Below, in pieces: positions 44,601-57,085 of a DNA stretch of 64,000 nucleotides. The first letter of the stretch is position 1. Each line of letters opens with the position of its first letter. This DNA comes from Bisporella sp. PMI_857. Taxonomy: Eukaryota; Ascomycota; Leotiomycetes; Helotiales; Helotiaceae. The stretch covers positions 62,001 through 126,000 of the forward strand of contig JAJSPD010000035.1 in assembly GCA_021307315.1 (NCBI GenBank). The letters are read 5' to 3'. Under the pieces are notes generated by a model. That model did not search any database. It was not told the origin of the DNA and saw only the letters and a list, made by a program, of their open reading frames with translations. Both the position numbers and the translations under genes were made by a program.

Positions 44601-46112
44601 GCGCTCGCGACGAGTACGTTTGATAACAAAGTTCCAAGCATTCCAAATTCCTTGAGCTTCGTGTGGTAACCGAAAGGTCATTCTCCAGGTTGGGGCTAAA
44701 CCACTCTTTGATGTTGCCTTGAAGGTAATCGATGAGCCACCGATAATAAATGTATCAGTATCTGCTATTGGCTCTTGTAATACGAGTTGATCCTGAATCT
44801 CAATCTCAAGGATAACAACGACATCTTCAACGCTATCTTCGAGCACTCGCACATTGCCGATTTTGGTCCATTCACCCATTTTACTGATCTTGACATTGCG
44901 TTGTATCTTCAACGTGGAGACTGTTTTATCTCTAGAAGTTGAATCATTACTAGCGACGCTTGGCCTTGCTGTATTGATTTCCATCGGTTCCTTAACGATT
45001 GCAGAAGCTTCAGATGTGCCGGCGGCTGTGGTTGTTTGCAGGGCGGAAACATTGTCAGCAGATTTGCCCGCTGAAGACGGATTGGACCGGGCAGTCTTAG
45101 TCGCGGTCATCTGCTCAAGTGCAAGAGAGTTGGTAGGTGTGCCCCTGATAGTCGGCGTTTGGTAAAGGTTATGAGAATCGGCACTACTTGAAGCACTAGG
45201 CTGCTTAGGTCGGATCGCAAGATGTGCATTTTCTTTCTCAAGACTTGCGCAAGTAGATGAAGATAAGTTATTAGCCAATTTAGGTCGAGAAGCCAAAGGA
45301 GCTGCAGGTTTCGAAGGCTGATTACTAACAATAGACTGGGATACTGATACCGAGGGACTTGAGGATCGGTGATTTGATGTGTACTGGGTAAGACAGGATC
45401 GCGAGTCCGAGGACTGCTTTTTGGCATTGGCCTTGAAGAAAGAGCTCGACCTCTTCGCTTGACGGAAGAATCTGATTGCTGCCTCTGCCTGTTTGTGGCT
45501 GTTGGCACCGCCTCGTCTAGCATCGTTGAAATAAACTCGTGGAGCGGAAGACGAGTTGCTATGTCGAATAGATGGACTATCCAGAGTTAGCTGAGTGAGT
45601 TGGTGCAAAAAAGAGAAGATCTTACGGAGATGCGGGAGTTTGAGAATCAAAATGGGGTTCGTAATCTCTTCCGCGTCGTCCACCACGACCTGCACTACCT
45701 GCTCTGCCACCGCTTCGATTTCCTTGACTGACACCGCGCCGCAAGCGATACAGCTGGCCACCTGCAATGTTATCCAAATCGTCCAAAGAGCGATCACCAT
45801 CGGTAAAATTAGCAGCTGTGTTCTCGTCAGTAACTGAATAAATTTGCAAGAAAAATACTGTAATACACACTTTGCCAAGGATTAGTAGCGGCCGCGCGAT
45901 TTTGAGATAGTGCATGTACTCTGGCCGCTGGTACAATCCCGTTATATCCCCTATCCTCGAGTGGTAGTGAGTCCAGTCGACCAGCTCCTAGCTCCTCCTA
46001 CATGTAGTCAGTGTCTGTTAACACATAAAGGTGTTACCAAACCTACCAACATGGCAGCCTGAATCATCTTCATTTTCAGCGCATCGGCATCCTCTCCATC
46101 TGGTTGCGCCAT
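41646..46112 (-). CDS. Large orphan protein, 1437 residues
   Basis: I do not recognise this protein. Exons on the minus strand are 46112-46047, 45997-45871, 45815-45626 and 45576-41646; the three introns are GT-AG and in phase. The N-terminus (MAQPDGEDADALKMKMIQAA, MLEELGAGRLDSLPLEDRGY) is followed by an Arg-Gly stretch (SGGRAGSAGRGGRRGRDYE). One folded-looking module lies near residues 440-540: GEWTKIGNVRVLEDSVEDVV ... FIIGGSSITFKA ... WRMTFRLPHEAQGIWNAWNF, possibly beta-rich with a closing helix. A helical segment follows later (FFSFSELFHQLTEEVMIAYV). The remainder is long, Ser/Thr/Pro-rich and probably disordered. The RG-rich part and low complexity suggest an RNA- or chromatin-associated scaffold, but nothing is proved. 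A single long exon of 3.9 kb without frameshifts supports a real gene. Confidence 0.8.
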
Positions 46113-47816
46113 GTTGGCAGCAGCTCGCAGATCCGGCGTTGGGAATGAGTAATGTGAGAAGAAAGGAGCTTGGGTTCCTTTACTTTAGAGGCTAGCAAAA
46201 TTTTGAGACGATATATTTCCTCACAAGTAAAGCTTTGCAACGGCCGGGAGTAAGAGTGATGGGCTAAAGACGAAGAGAACCCAGTACTATTTGAATACCG
46301 TTTCAGGATGATCTGTACTGTGTATGAAACTTGACGTTGACTTTGGTGGAGTGTTGTAGTTGTTGGCAATGATGAAGATGGCTGAAGGAGGGAAAGAGGA
46401 TAAGCCGGCGTTGGGGAAGGGGGAAATGAAAGCGAAGTTATTCCGATACTTGCCTCAGCTTGTAATGGGCAGGCACGCCTGTCAGTCGTTCTATTTCAGA
46501 TCTAGCCGCTTCCAGCGCAGCAACCACCTCCTTCAAATAGAAGTCTATCCCAGAACGCTAGTGGTACACCTTTGAACAGCATACCTTCTGAGGAAGCAAG
46601 AATTTGATTATATCGTAAAGCTTTCCCAGCAAGGACATCTAGGCATCCGGTTAGACTTAGAGTTATTGCTGTCGAACCATGACCATCTCAGACGTGAGCT
46701 ATGATATTCAGTTCGTAATAATCATCAGCTAACCTATTGCAATAGGAACGTGTGCACCCCTTCGAGTCAATATTACGGATCAATAATGCGGGTGGGGGAG
46801 TACAGCTGTGGTCAGCATGATATACTGCCTCCAAAGTTCTACCTCTTTCTCCAGGCCAGATGGACTACACCCGGCTAAAGGAATATAAACCGCGAAAGTA
46901 TGAAAAAAGAACCATGTGACCATCAACAATCATATTGTAACGATAAATCGCATGTATTAAGTACGTCCACTTGGTAGCCACTTATTCTATTATGAAAATA
47001 AGTAGAAACGTCTGCTCTGCGTTTCGTCAAGGAGAGCTTTGTATAGTCAAAGAAGAAGAAAAAAATTATTTAAATCTATATTGTGTTTATGGTTGAGTCC
47101 CTTAAATTTGAAGTTAGCAGTTGGAACTTCGATATTATATCTTCGCATGGAATTCTATTCTACTCACAGTTAAATGAATTTTCAAGAACTAGTCCCTCTT
47201 TGAAACCATCCTTTCATACTTTATTTCGAGATCCTGATCGAGTCAAATTTGAGGTTCGAGCGCCAGTCATGATTGAAACACAACCAGAGACGTGCTAGCT
47301 AGACCACCTGAGGTCCCCCTTTGATTTAACCTACAAACTAGTTCTCTCAGTGATATCCCGGAGAAGTTTACCCAGAGTATATATCGTCAATTTCAGATAA
47401 ACACCGGGCTCAATCGGTCAGCTGCCTTTGTCTGCCATAACTTTCCATACAAAGGGTCTGGGCGATGGAAACATTGCTTCTGGTTGCTGGATGGCGTATC
47501 ATAAAACAAATCGATCTTGTTCTTGGATTAATAAAATGAAGTTGCATGTGAGTGCTGTGGTTGAACATTTTAACCTGGCTGTCTTTGAAATTTATGAAGC
47601 AGAAAGTAATTGTATAAAGGAACTATGAAGTATCTCCACAGAAAAGCCTTGGTCTACCCCAGACAGTCTTGGCTGTTCGCGAGCGAATTAAAGTTGTTTC
47701 AATCTAATCCGGAATGGATCATCTTTATTGCGCAAACGTGACCAGGCCCCGGTATCGCTATTTATTTTCTGGACGAGAATCTTTGCTCTGTTCTGCTGCA
47801 CACCAAAGCTGCAGCC
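46113..47816. promoter_or_regulatory. Divergent promoter, orphan gene / aconitase
   Basis: 1.7 kb between two divergent start codons. It contains a perfect 14-base palindrome CCTATTGCAATAGG at 46733-46746 and one TGAGTC core at 47094-47099. The left end (46360-46575) carries an open frame without family features. No gene is supported. Confidence 0.5.
46733..46746. repeat. 14-bp perfect palindrome
   Basis: CCTATTGCAATAGG reads the same on both strands. It contains a central ATTGCAAT, which resembles C/EBP-like bZIP half sites. It may be a dimeric factor site in the divergent promoter; function is unproven. Confidence 0.5.
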
Positions 47817-50276
47817 ATGGGAATAAGATTGTTGGGATGCAGCCAGCCTGCTCTACAAGTATGGGAAACTCCTGCTACATTCCGGTACATCAATTGACTC
47901 CAGATCTAGATCTCAAACCAAGTTGCAAAGAGAGCGCAAATACGCAGCCTTGCAACAATCTCCTCATATAAGCCAGATGTTGGGTCACGGACTCCTCCCT
48001 ATGACAAACTCCTCGGGCGATTGCAAGAAGTACGCAGAGTGCTTGGAAACTCGCGACAGCTCACCTTAGCCGAGAAGATATTATATTCGCATTTAGATAA
48101 CCCAGAGGAGTCCTTACTCACCAACACCGACAATGGACGCAATATCAGAGGAAAGGCGAATCTCAAGCTTAAGCCAGATCGGGTGGCTATGCAGGATGCA
48201 TCGGCACAGATGGCTTTGCTACAATTCATGACCTGCAATCTACCATCGACAGCAGTCCCAGCTAGCATCCACTGCGACCATATGATTGTTGGACAAAGGG
48301 GGGCAGACGTCGATCTTCCAGAGTCAATCCAAGGCAATAAGGAAGTTTTTGATTTCCTGGAGTCTGCATCTAAGAAATACGGTATCGAGTTTTGGCCTCC
48401 CGGAGCCGGAATTATTCATCAATCAGTCTTGGAAAATTATTCTGCACCAGGTCTAATGCTGTTAGGTACGGACAGTCACACACCAAATGCTGGAGGCCTT
48501 GGCGCTATAGCAATTGGTGTTGGTGGCGCTGATGCTGTGGATGCTCTGGTCGATGCGCCGTGGGAACTAAAGGCCCCAAAGATTCTAGGTGTACGGCTTG
48601 AAGGAAAGTTAAGTGGATGGGCATCTCCTAAAGATGTAATCCTCCACCTTGCGGGCAAATTGACCGTTCGAGGAGGAACAGGGTTCATCATCGAGTATCA
48701 TGGACCTGGGGTTGACACTTTGAGCTGCACGGGCATGGCTACAATTTCGAATATGGGCGCGGAAGTGGGAGCCACAACATCAATATTCCCATTCTCTCCT
48801 GGGCATATTCCTTACTTAGAATCAACGCACCGATCATCTATTGCAGCCAGAGCGAAAGCGATTTCGCAATTACCATCATTACAAAATCTATTACGATCTG
48901 ATGAGGCTGCGCAATATGATGAAGTTATCACAATTGATCTTTCAAAACTAGAGCCTCATGTGAACGGACCAAATACACCAGATCTATCGACTCCTTTGTC
49001 CCAGTTCTCTCAAGCTGTAAAGACAAATCAGTGGCCAGAGACTGTTTCTGCGGGTCTAATAGGAAGCTGCACAAACAGCTCCTATCAAGATATGACTCGT
49101 GCTGAGGATCTTGTCAAACAAGCAACTGCGGCTGGTCTCAAGCCAGCTACAGACTTCTTTGTCACGCCCGGCAGTGAGCAAATTCGTGCAACTCTCGATA
49201 GAGATTCAACTTTATCTACGTTTGAAGAAGCAGGTGGAATTGTCCTTGCCAACGCATGTGGGCCATGTATTGGTCAATGGAAGCGGACAGACGGCATTTC
49301 CAAAGGAGACAAGAACGCTATATTCACATCCTATAATCGAAACTTTCGTGGGCGTAACGATGGTAACCCGGACACCATGAACTTCCTTGCCTCTCCAGAA
49401 ATTGTGACTGCCATGTCTTACGCCGGAAGTACGTCTTTCAATCCTATCACCGACAGTATTACGACCCCATCTGGATCCTCTTTTCGGTTCTCTCCTCCCA
49501 AAGGTGCCGAGCTTCCCGAACATGGCTTCGCGGTTGGCAACCCAGATTTCCTACCCACAGCCGCTGCTCCTTCACCCAGCACCCAAGTAGTCGTATCTCC
49601 GACATCCGACCGCCTCGCTCTCCTTGAGCCATTCGCTCCTCTGCCGCCTGGAGAACTCAAGGCGCTTCGTGTGCTCTACAAGGTCACCGGAAAGTGTACA
49701 ACGGATACCATCTCCGCTGCTGGCCCATGGCTAAAATACAAAGGCCATCTTCCCAACATCTCCGCCAATACTCTCATCGGCGCAATCAATGCTGCCACAG
49801 GCGAGGTGAATGTTGCATATGACGTTAATGGTAGCACCTCTGGAATTCCCGAGCTTGCACAAAAGTGGAAAGACCAGGGTATCGAATGGCTAGTCGTAGC
49901 GGAAGATAACTACGGCGAAGGATCTGCTCGTGAGCATGCCGCCCTGCAGCCTCGCTACCTTGGCGGCCGAGTCATTCTTGCGAAGTCGTTTGCCCGTATC
50001 CACGAAACAAATCTTAAGAAGCAAGGTGTCGTGCCTCTTACCTTCGCGGACGGAGCGGATTATGCCAGGATTGACGCATGCGATGAGGTTAGCACAGAGG
50101 GATTGTATGATATGTTGAACGCAGGAGGCGCAGGCGAGGTTTCTATCAAGGTTAAGAAGGCCAAGACGGGAGAGGAGCTGACTATCAAGACGAAGCATAC
50201 ATTCAGCCCTGATCAGTGCGGTTTTATTATTGCAGGCAGCGCGCTAAACTTGTTGGCTAAACTGGGCAGGTCCTGA
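47817..50276 (+). CDS. ACO2: Mitochondrial aconitase paralogue (Aco2 type)
   Basis: 4Fe-4S hydratase of the aconitase family, 802 residues. Exons are 47817-47858 and 47910-50276. The short first exon gives MGIRLLGCSQPALQ and the GTATGG-TAG intron joins ISNQVAKRAQIRSLATISSY, an Arg/Ser-rich mitochondrial presequence. The enzyme begins KPDVGSRTPPYDKLLGRL. Cluster-binding cysteines are in GSCTNSSYQD and ANACGPCIGQW. Substrate motifs include GTDSHTPNAGGLG, HGPGVDTLSCTGMATISNMG and the swivel-domain YGEGSAREHAALQPRYLGG. The divergent KYGIEFWPPGAGIIHQ region and overall pattern match the second fungal aconitase (yeast Aco2). That enzyme contributes the homocitrate-to-homoaconitate dehydration of lysine synthesis. 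A role in lysine biosynthesis rather than the TCA cycle is inferred. Confidence 0.92.
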
Positions 50277-50765
50277 TGACCGATTTGTATTAAAAAAGTA
50301 ACTACGAAATAAATGAAATTAATATTAAAATCGGATGTTAACAGATTGTCATGCACGTTTCGAGATCCCAAGTTTGCTAGCTATCAACGGTTCTTACATG
50401 TCTACATGCACATTCTACCTCTTTTCTTCGGGTGTTGATGCGATCCACGCCAGAATTCATAGTCCTCGTGTTAGATTCATTACGTTTTTTTTTTCTCTTG
50501 AAATCCAAACACCTACCTACCAATTAAGCCGGCGCATCAGCTGGCTTACCCCTGAAATAGGCTGGTTTGGCAGCCCCAAATTCTTGAACGTGGAGCGATA
50601 TCCTTTGACAAATCTCTAACCCGACATCATGAACATGTAGTTCAATTCCTATAGCTTAATTAAAGTCTTCATACATAAAGGCATTAAGTACCCAGCACAA
50701 CTTGTCTACAAAGCGTCTCCAATCATCCGGTATATATAATAACTCTGCATCCTTTCTCGTCTTTC
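50277..50765. other. Intergenic between convergent genes
   Basis: 489 bases between the aconitase and haem peroxidase stops. Nothing recognised. Confidence 0.5.
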
Positions 50766-53005
50766 TCAACAATTCGTGATTACATCGTTGGTGCATGTGC
50801 CAAACAGCAAGGTGGAGACCTTGGCGCTCTGGGTGGTGCCCAACTTCACGTCAACTATGGAGCGGCCGTTGCCGAGGGCCCCGGGATTTATCACCGCTTG
50901 GAAGATGTTGTAGCTACCGACCGTCGTCTTTAGCGTCATGGTCGCTGATGCTGTAGCAACTTTTGGCGCGAGCGTCAGGGCTTGGGGTGTAGGATGATAG
51001 AGTTTTGTAGTCAGGGTCGTCCCTATTGGTGCAAGAGTACTGAGGACCTATACGTCGCAGTTGCTCGTTAGTAATTGATTCGGGAAGAGTAGGAAGTGTG
51101 GTCGAAAGCCCAACATACCGCGACTCGGATGATGAATTGTGGTCCCCCCGTCGGAGAGCTCCCTGATTTTCTGAAACTTTGGGATGGAATCACAAAGAGG
51201 TTTGGATTGATTGGTGCGGTGTATGCACCGTTCATGACACTGATACCTGTGATACTTGGACTATTCAAAATGCTGTTGAAGGCATAGTTGGTCACCGTCC
51301 CATATCCACGTTTAGTATATGATGCTGTGACTCTTATCAGTTATCACCTCTCACCCAAAAAAGTAAGCGATACATACCTCCTGCTTGACTAGTTTGAGGT
51401 CCTGTATTACCTCCTCCAACGGTTGTATACTGGAACGACGCAGTAGCAGGTGGTGTATCAGACTTGAAGTTGGAAGTTATCTCTCCTAAAAAGCTGACGA
51501 CGCCGGTTGATGATAGTTCAAGGTGACTTTCCTTCATGGTCCATGCTCTTGGAATAATGACATCGGAAAGGACAACATCGCTGGGCACAGTGTTGAGCAT
51601 TTTTTCGAACAGCGTGTAGCATTTATCCTGGAATGCTTGAGCTGAGGTCATGGTTTTGATGGTGGCGTTATTATCTGATTTGAACAGTCGCAGGTCTGAT
51701 CGTGTCTTTTGTTGAAATGCAGAAGTTAGTATCATATGAAATAAGGGAGGGGTGGTCGGAATTGGTTAAACAAACTATAGCTCAAGTGAACTTACAGTTT
51801 CGTTGTGCCCAACAACCAGAGGTCCACCTTTCTTGCCAGTGCCATTCAGGTATTCCAATACATTGGTATTATCGAAAACGTCGGTAGTGCTGTCAAAGGT
51901 GTCTCCTCCATCGAGGCTATCTACTTAGCATATTTCATATCCGAGGCAATCTATAACTTACTTGTTTTCATTTATAACTGAAGGATCAGCTGTCATTGAA
52001 TTAGTCATTTTGATATATGGTTACCTACTGGCACTCTATGGCATACCGATCTCTGGAAAGTTCACGTGGTGCACAGCACCCAACGAATGACCGCATGCTC
52101 TATCGTCTCGAGTTAGTCCTACACCGCGTCACACATTCGCGAGTAGTATCACTTACACGCTTGCGATAGCTTCGCTTTGATTGAAGCCAGCCTTGGCAAA
52201 AGTAGCAAGTGTGGAGGGCAAATCGTCTTCGGGTTTGGGAACTCCAGTGGGGCCTGGACCAAGAGCGTCCTTTCGTCCAACACGGAGTTTAATAAGTCGA
52301 GGTGTTGGGTCACAGGAGATAAGAGAGTCAGCTAATCCCTGAAACAAAGTCAGTATCAATGATGATTTTGTGGCACTCAACTTACGAGCCCAATTATATC
52401 TGCCATTGACGTATATGCGCTGAAGAACTACACAAAGCATGAGTAAGCACAAGGATATCGAGAGAAGGATTTATTTACATTTGAAAACTGTGTTGAATTA
52501 GTACTGTACTTTGAGTGAGGGATTCATTTGACTTACAATACCGATTGTATCGTTGACAAAATGAAGGCCAGTATTCTCTGCTCGGTCAGATTCAAAGCCT
52601 ATAGATGCATCAAGACCACTAATTTCGTCAACCGCCATTGTGATATCACCGGAAGGAGTTTTCTGACCCAGTGCCGGCAGCGATATCCGCAGTAATTGCG
52701 TCGTGGAACACAATCCGCACCCATTCCGCAGCTGTCTGCTGACCGCTTTTCAAATAATGCAATCAGCTCTCTATCTAGGACCATACATATAGAGGAAGAT
52801 GCTCAGGCAAGTCCACATACCTAGCTGGATTACCAGTTTGAAAAAACTTGCAGGGATTCACGGAAGTCTCAAGTCCCTGAAACTCGAGCAGCAGTCGCTC
52901 CATGACTTCGAGTTTTTCGTACAAGGTGATGCCATTTGCGTCCACTGCTTGAGAGATCGCATGTTGGAGGAATGATAACAGAATCAGGAGAATAGGGAAC
53001 AACAT
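50766..53005 (-). CDS. Secreted haem peroxidase
   Basis: Plant/fungal-type haem peroxidase (PF00141 fold) with a signal peptide (MLFPILLILLSFLQHAISQA); 531 residues, likely extracellular. Twelve exons on the minus strand: 53005-52821, 52745-52668, 52618-52537, 52487-52479 (9 nt), 52427-52386, 52338-52157, 52099-52047, 51989-51962, 51916-51796, 51705-51378, 51324-51119 and 51047-50766. The distal haem site is QQTAAEWVRIVFHDAIT (Arg and His), followed by GGLDASIGFESDRAENTGL. The microexon supplies Phe-Ser-Asn before FFSAYTSMADIIGL. The proximal His is in ACGHSLGAVHHVNFPE, after RVGRKDALGPGPTGVPKPED. A C-terminal ~230-residue extension is rich in Thr/Ser/Val. All introns are GT-AG, 45-90 nt. The substrate is not predictable. 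Confidence 0.9.
52479..52487 (-). other. 9-nt microexon of the peroxidase gene
   Basis: Encodes Phe-Ser-Asn between GI and FFSAYTS. It is flanked by acceptor CACAG and donor GTAAAT. Skipping it would keep the frame but remove three residues from a conserved haem-pocket helix. Confidence 0.75.
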
Positions 53006-54788
53006 CGTGACAGGATGGGGTCAATGGTTGGGGTGTGTATTCGAGCCTGAATAAGCAAAATTCCATGAGTTATCGAGGAACATGAGGACTTTATGGGCTC
53101 GTCTCATTCCTTTGAGCCTGACCGCTCCCTTCTCACAGTGGGGATTTGCAATGACTACTTTTGGTGTTGGAAGCTACCAAGATGCGTGTTGCTAGGAGCA
53201 AAGCCTATCAAAGCCTTCATTGCCTTCATATTCTTCATTGGGAATGCCTTCATTAGTCCATACGACGCGAGCATGTCAAGGATCCAAGGCAAATTCTGTT
53301 GATTGACTAAGAAGACCCAATATTCTGGGTGAGAATAAAGCTTATGGCGCCCTCAGGCCACTAGACGTTGGATGGCCACGCATGGCAGGGTCCCGGAAGT
53401 GATCCGGATCCTTGGTATTTGCTCGTGTAACATGGGTATCTTGCGCCACTTCTTACTTCAGAGGTAATCACATCAATCCTTACTGGCTGCTCACCATGAA
53501 GAGGCCTGTTGATGACTTGAGAAATTCAGTTACTGTACATGCTCCTTCAGATGAAGTGCTGGATTCGGTAGACGAGCCGGATCTGCACCATGCGGCTGAG
53601 AAAAAGGGCTACCCGAGCGGTCTTACCCGATCCGAGCAAACGGTCGTGGGGGGCTGCGGTGTGGCAAGTTTACAACTTGATTCTGGTGATGATTGAAACC
53701 CAACCCGCAAGCTAAGTAGCTGCATTATACTTTTCGTATAGGACCGAACAAACTACAGTGGAGAACTCTGCGTCCAAAGTGTGAATAATCCTCGAAGCAC
53801 CAATAAGCGGACAGTATTTTCTCCCTAGTACCGAGAAGCACAGACGACCCACTGTGGTCTGTTTAAGCCTATACAAATGCTGAAGCGTCAGGCTGGAGGG
53901 AAGCAACACAAGTCTGAATGTGTCAACGGTCAATGTTTGCCTGGAATGGTCCACGAGTTCATCACTGCCAGCAAAGCCATCCTTGCCCAAATAGCTCGGG
54001 TATTAGGAAAAGGCAAGAGTGCTTACATGCCTGGGCCGCTTACCTCAGACTTCAGCTCGATTGAACTACTCTTACTCTGCATTTCGAGGTTATCACCACG
54101 CTCACGACCAAAAATATGGGAAGGGTATGACCAAGGAAAATAAATATCAATGGTCACATAAGTCCTTACGATGCGCTTCTCGGGGCATTATTTGACCTTG
54201 TAGGCGACATCCTAAAGCCTGCCAGCAATATTGTGGTGTGGGGAACTGTTCGAGTCAAGGAAAGCATTCTCGAGGGGTACAAGATGCTTGAGATTTAAAC
54301 AGGATCTGGCTACTATTTCTTATCCTTTGCTTGACCGACTTTTTTTCCGTTTTTCCTTTTGAAATAACTTAGACCTTTCATTGGTCTCTTTGGAGGGCAG
54401 AAATTCATTCCGTCATTCATACATATTGGTGGCTTTCACCACACATAGCCTCATAAAGCGTCTCAGCAGCGCATGATGCACATGTGTATAGCTGGTCAAT
54501 TTCATAACCGACGATAGAAACCGGTATTATGAGGTGGAAGTTGACAGACTTTGTGACAACATCAGCATCATATTAGAAACACTTTCCACTAAATTCTGGT
54601 GAACGGCATAAGAAGTCTTCATATTCATTGGTATAACCTCACCCATATCCCCATCAACACATGAATCATTCTTCATCAAATTATACATCAATACCACTCC
54701 TCTACGTATGAATCATATCAAGAAAAAGAACTATCCTCTCACATGAACCCACCCCAACCCCTCCCAGCTCTATCTCTCATACACAAGC
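53006..54788. other. Gene-poor, about 1.8 kb
   Basis: Promoter of the peroxidase on the right of its start, then no supportable gene. Frames at 53412-53696 and 53877-54143 (plus) and 53712-53990 (minus) show no family motif. A decayed gene is possible in 53400-54300 but cannot be named. Confidence 0.4.
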
Positions 54789-55852
54789 CTACTTAGCAAC
54801 AGCAGTGTCGCCAGACTTGAAGCTTGCAGCATCGCCCTTCATCATCTCTGGTGCGGCGAAACCGGTCTCGGCATCCTTCTTCGTGGCACGCTTCTTTCTC
54901 AAAACGAAGAAGGCACCGGCGGCAATAAAAGCAGCACCAGCGATGGCAGCAATAGCGATTCCGGCCTTGGCTCCACCGCTAAGTCCACCACCAGAGCTAG
55001 ACTTCTCTGCGGTAGGCGCTGCAGAGTCCTCTGCCGAAGCGTTGGCTGTGTTGGCTGGAGTGGTAGAGGGTGTGGTTGCACTGCTTGGCTCGGCTTCCTC
55101 GAACTCGGCGGAGGTAACATTGAAGCATGGGATTTGAGTGGTGAAGAGAGCTGCTTCGACGAAGGTCTGTAGTGGTGTTAGTACTTAATATTTGAGGTGA
55201 GTGGGGTACTAGGCTTACGATATCAGCACAGGCGAAGAATGACTCGTTCTTGTTGCTGTCGTTGGCCCAGTACTCGAGCTGAATGGTGGCATTGGAACCA
55301 GCAGTCACAGAGCTTGGTGATGCCGGGATACCGTAGCATTGGTGGCCTGGCTCAATTTCGGAAACATTGCCCTTGATGCCACTGAATTCCGCTTGGGTGG
55401 TTGGGTCTATCGATCGTTAGTTGAGAACGTTTCTAGGAGATTGGAGTACTTACTGTTGCCGTAAGCGATGCGAAGGGCAACATTATATGCTTCATCGGCG
55501 ATCGAGAAAGAAACTGCACCGGCAGCTTTGATCTATCAGCTTTACTGCCGTCAAAAACTGTCTAGACAGAGCTTACAGCCAAGTGGGAATGTGGTACGGT
55601 TTCCAACACCATAACTACTTCCGCAAGGACCGATATTGTCTTGAGACTCGCTCCATGGTCGATCGCTTGGCCACAAAAAGGCAACTGGTCCCATTACAGT
55701 GCCTTGCGCGCTGCAGTAACATAAGAATGAGTTCTCAAAATACCTTTACATAAGCATAGAAATACGTACGTTGCTCCATGAGCATCAGCAGCAAGTGCCA
55801 GCCCGGGCAGGATCGACAAGGCGATAAGCGACGATGCGGCTTTGCTTAACAT
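54789..55852 (-). CDS. BIM1-like copper acquisition surface protein
   Basis: Secreted protein with a copper acquisition factor BIM1-like domain (LPMO-related X325 fold), 284 residues. Exons on the minus strand are 55852-55770, 55710-55577, 55525-55454, 55406-55219 and 55166-54789. The signal peptide is MLSKAASSLIALSILPGLAL, followed by ADAHGA, so a His lies close to the mature N-terminus. The domain reads GTVMGPVAFLWPSDRPWSES, NIGPCGSSYGVGNRTTFPL, IEPGHQCYGIPASPSSVTAG, ESFFACADITFVEAALF and TTQIPCFNVTSAEFEEAE, with paired cysteines. A Ser/Thr-rich stalk leads to a transmembrane helix (AGIAIAAIAGAAFIAAGAFF) and a basic RKKRATKK cytoplasmic tail, so it is a type I membrane protein rather than GPI-anchored. 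The acceptor of intron two (...CAAAG) is less certain. Confidence 0.87.
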
Positions 55853-56435
55853 AGTGATGGTGGTACGAGCTTTTTTAGAAGTTGAGATTACCAGAATCGT
55901 AGGTAAGGAAGCAAATCAACTACTATATTGTGTTTTAGCAACGGCGGACAGGAAGCGAACACAAACGATATTGACAGCGGCTTCAGCCAGAGATATATGC
56001 ATGCGGTGAGACTGGAAGACCAGATCTAAAGGGTATTGGTTGGTTGCCCAGCCGTACCACAGTCTCTTAGCCAGCTTGGTATTGCGGAATCATGCGAGAG
56101 TGTCTTTATTGATTGTTGATGAGCCGGCCTCTCGGCTTCAGCTTGGTATACCACCGGCATGATTTGTGCCTGTTCATTGGCGAGTGCCTCCTACTAGGTT
56201 TTCGAGCACATCACTTGGCTGGATACGAAGGCAAGTTTTTCTGAGATGGTCTAACTGGATCCCGAGGTCGCTGTGTCCGAAGAGTCATCTCAATCCTCAT
56301 GCTCGAGGGTTCTTGACACTTGAGGATGGTGGCTTCACCCATGACCGAAGGCATTCTAGACAAGTTCGGAGAGCACCCTCTACAAGGAAAGAGACCAAGC
56401 CGACGAATCTCCCTTCCTCGTTTCGAAATCTAATC

Positions 56436-56444
56436 TTATCAGAT
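56436..56444 (-). promoter_or_regulatory. Iron-GATA site ATCTGATAA
   Basis: TTATCAGAT on the plus strand, i.e. ATCTGATAA on the minus strand, is an exact match to ATCWGATAA, the consensus for fungal iron-responsive GATA repressors (SreA/SRE/Urbs1). Confidence 0.5.
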
Positions 56445-57003
56445 CCATCAGATCATTCTCTTCCTGCTTAAATTTCTCGTCATCTGCAGGCCCCCTGACG
56501 CTTGACATCCCTGGATTTTGTGCTTGGGGCCCATAGAAAAGGCACCCGGCTAGATTTTGACCTCCAATGCTCTTAAGGAGCTGCCCTAACGGACTAGCAC
56601 TAGAACTCTACCATTGGAGATTCAGAGCAAGTCGAAGCGCGAGCTTCATGCTACAGTCACAGCAATGCCTGCAAAGGGTAGATTGCTCCACTTCACCAGA
56701 ACTGGCTAAAATGGTACGCACAGGGCGTAAAGGTGGCACAGGGTGAACTGTTGGTTCAGAAGTGGCGCTGGTGAGTTGTATCTGTGCCATGATGTTATGA
56801 TAGCGAAGTGTTACAAAGCCTGCAAATATAAGTCTTCTTAATGATATCGCATATGAGAGCCGACAGAGCTGCCGCGCCCACGCCATCCATTCGTTGCCAT
56901 ACCATGAATCAAAGCTTTTGAGAGGAACGGAACTTACTTTTACAGCCCTTTACCCTCATCACCGATCACGCTTCTTGGCAGGTTGTCCCCGCTCTGAACT
57001 CAT

Positions 57004-57012
57004 TTATCAGAT
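57004..57012 (-). promoter_or_regulatory. Iron-GATA site ATCTGATAA
   Basis: A second exact copy (TTATCAGAT on the plus strand) in the same divergent promoter. Confidence 0.5.
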
Positions 57013-57085
57013 CAATCTAGTTGTCTTGGCTGCCCACCTCCAACTCAAACCCCTTGCTAGCGCGGAAAAATATCTTATCTTTTTG

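Noticed and set aside
47094..47099. TGAGTC core before the aconitase paralogue as a Gcn4 site
   Set aside because: Only six of seven consensus bases and about 720 bases upstream; too weak to claim.
53877..54143. 88-codon plus-strand frame in the peroxidase/BIM1 gap
   Set aside because: No recognisable motif, no splice-linked neighbour; could be a relic but cannot be named.
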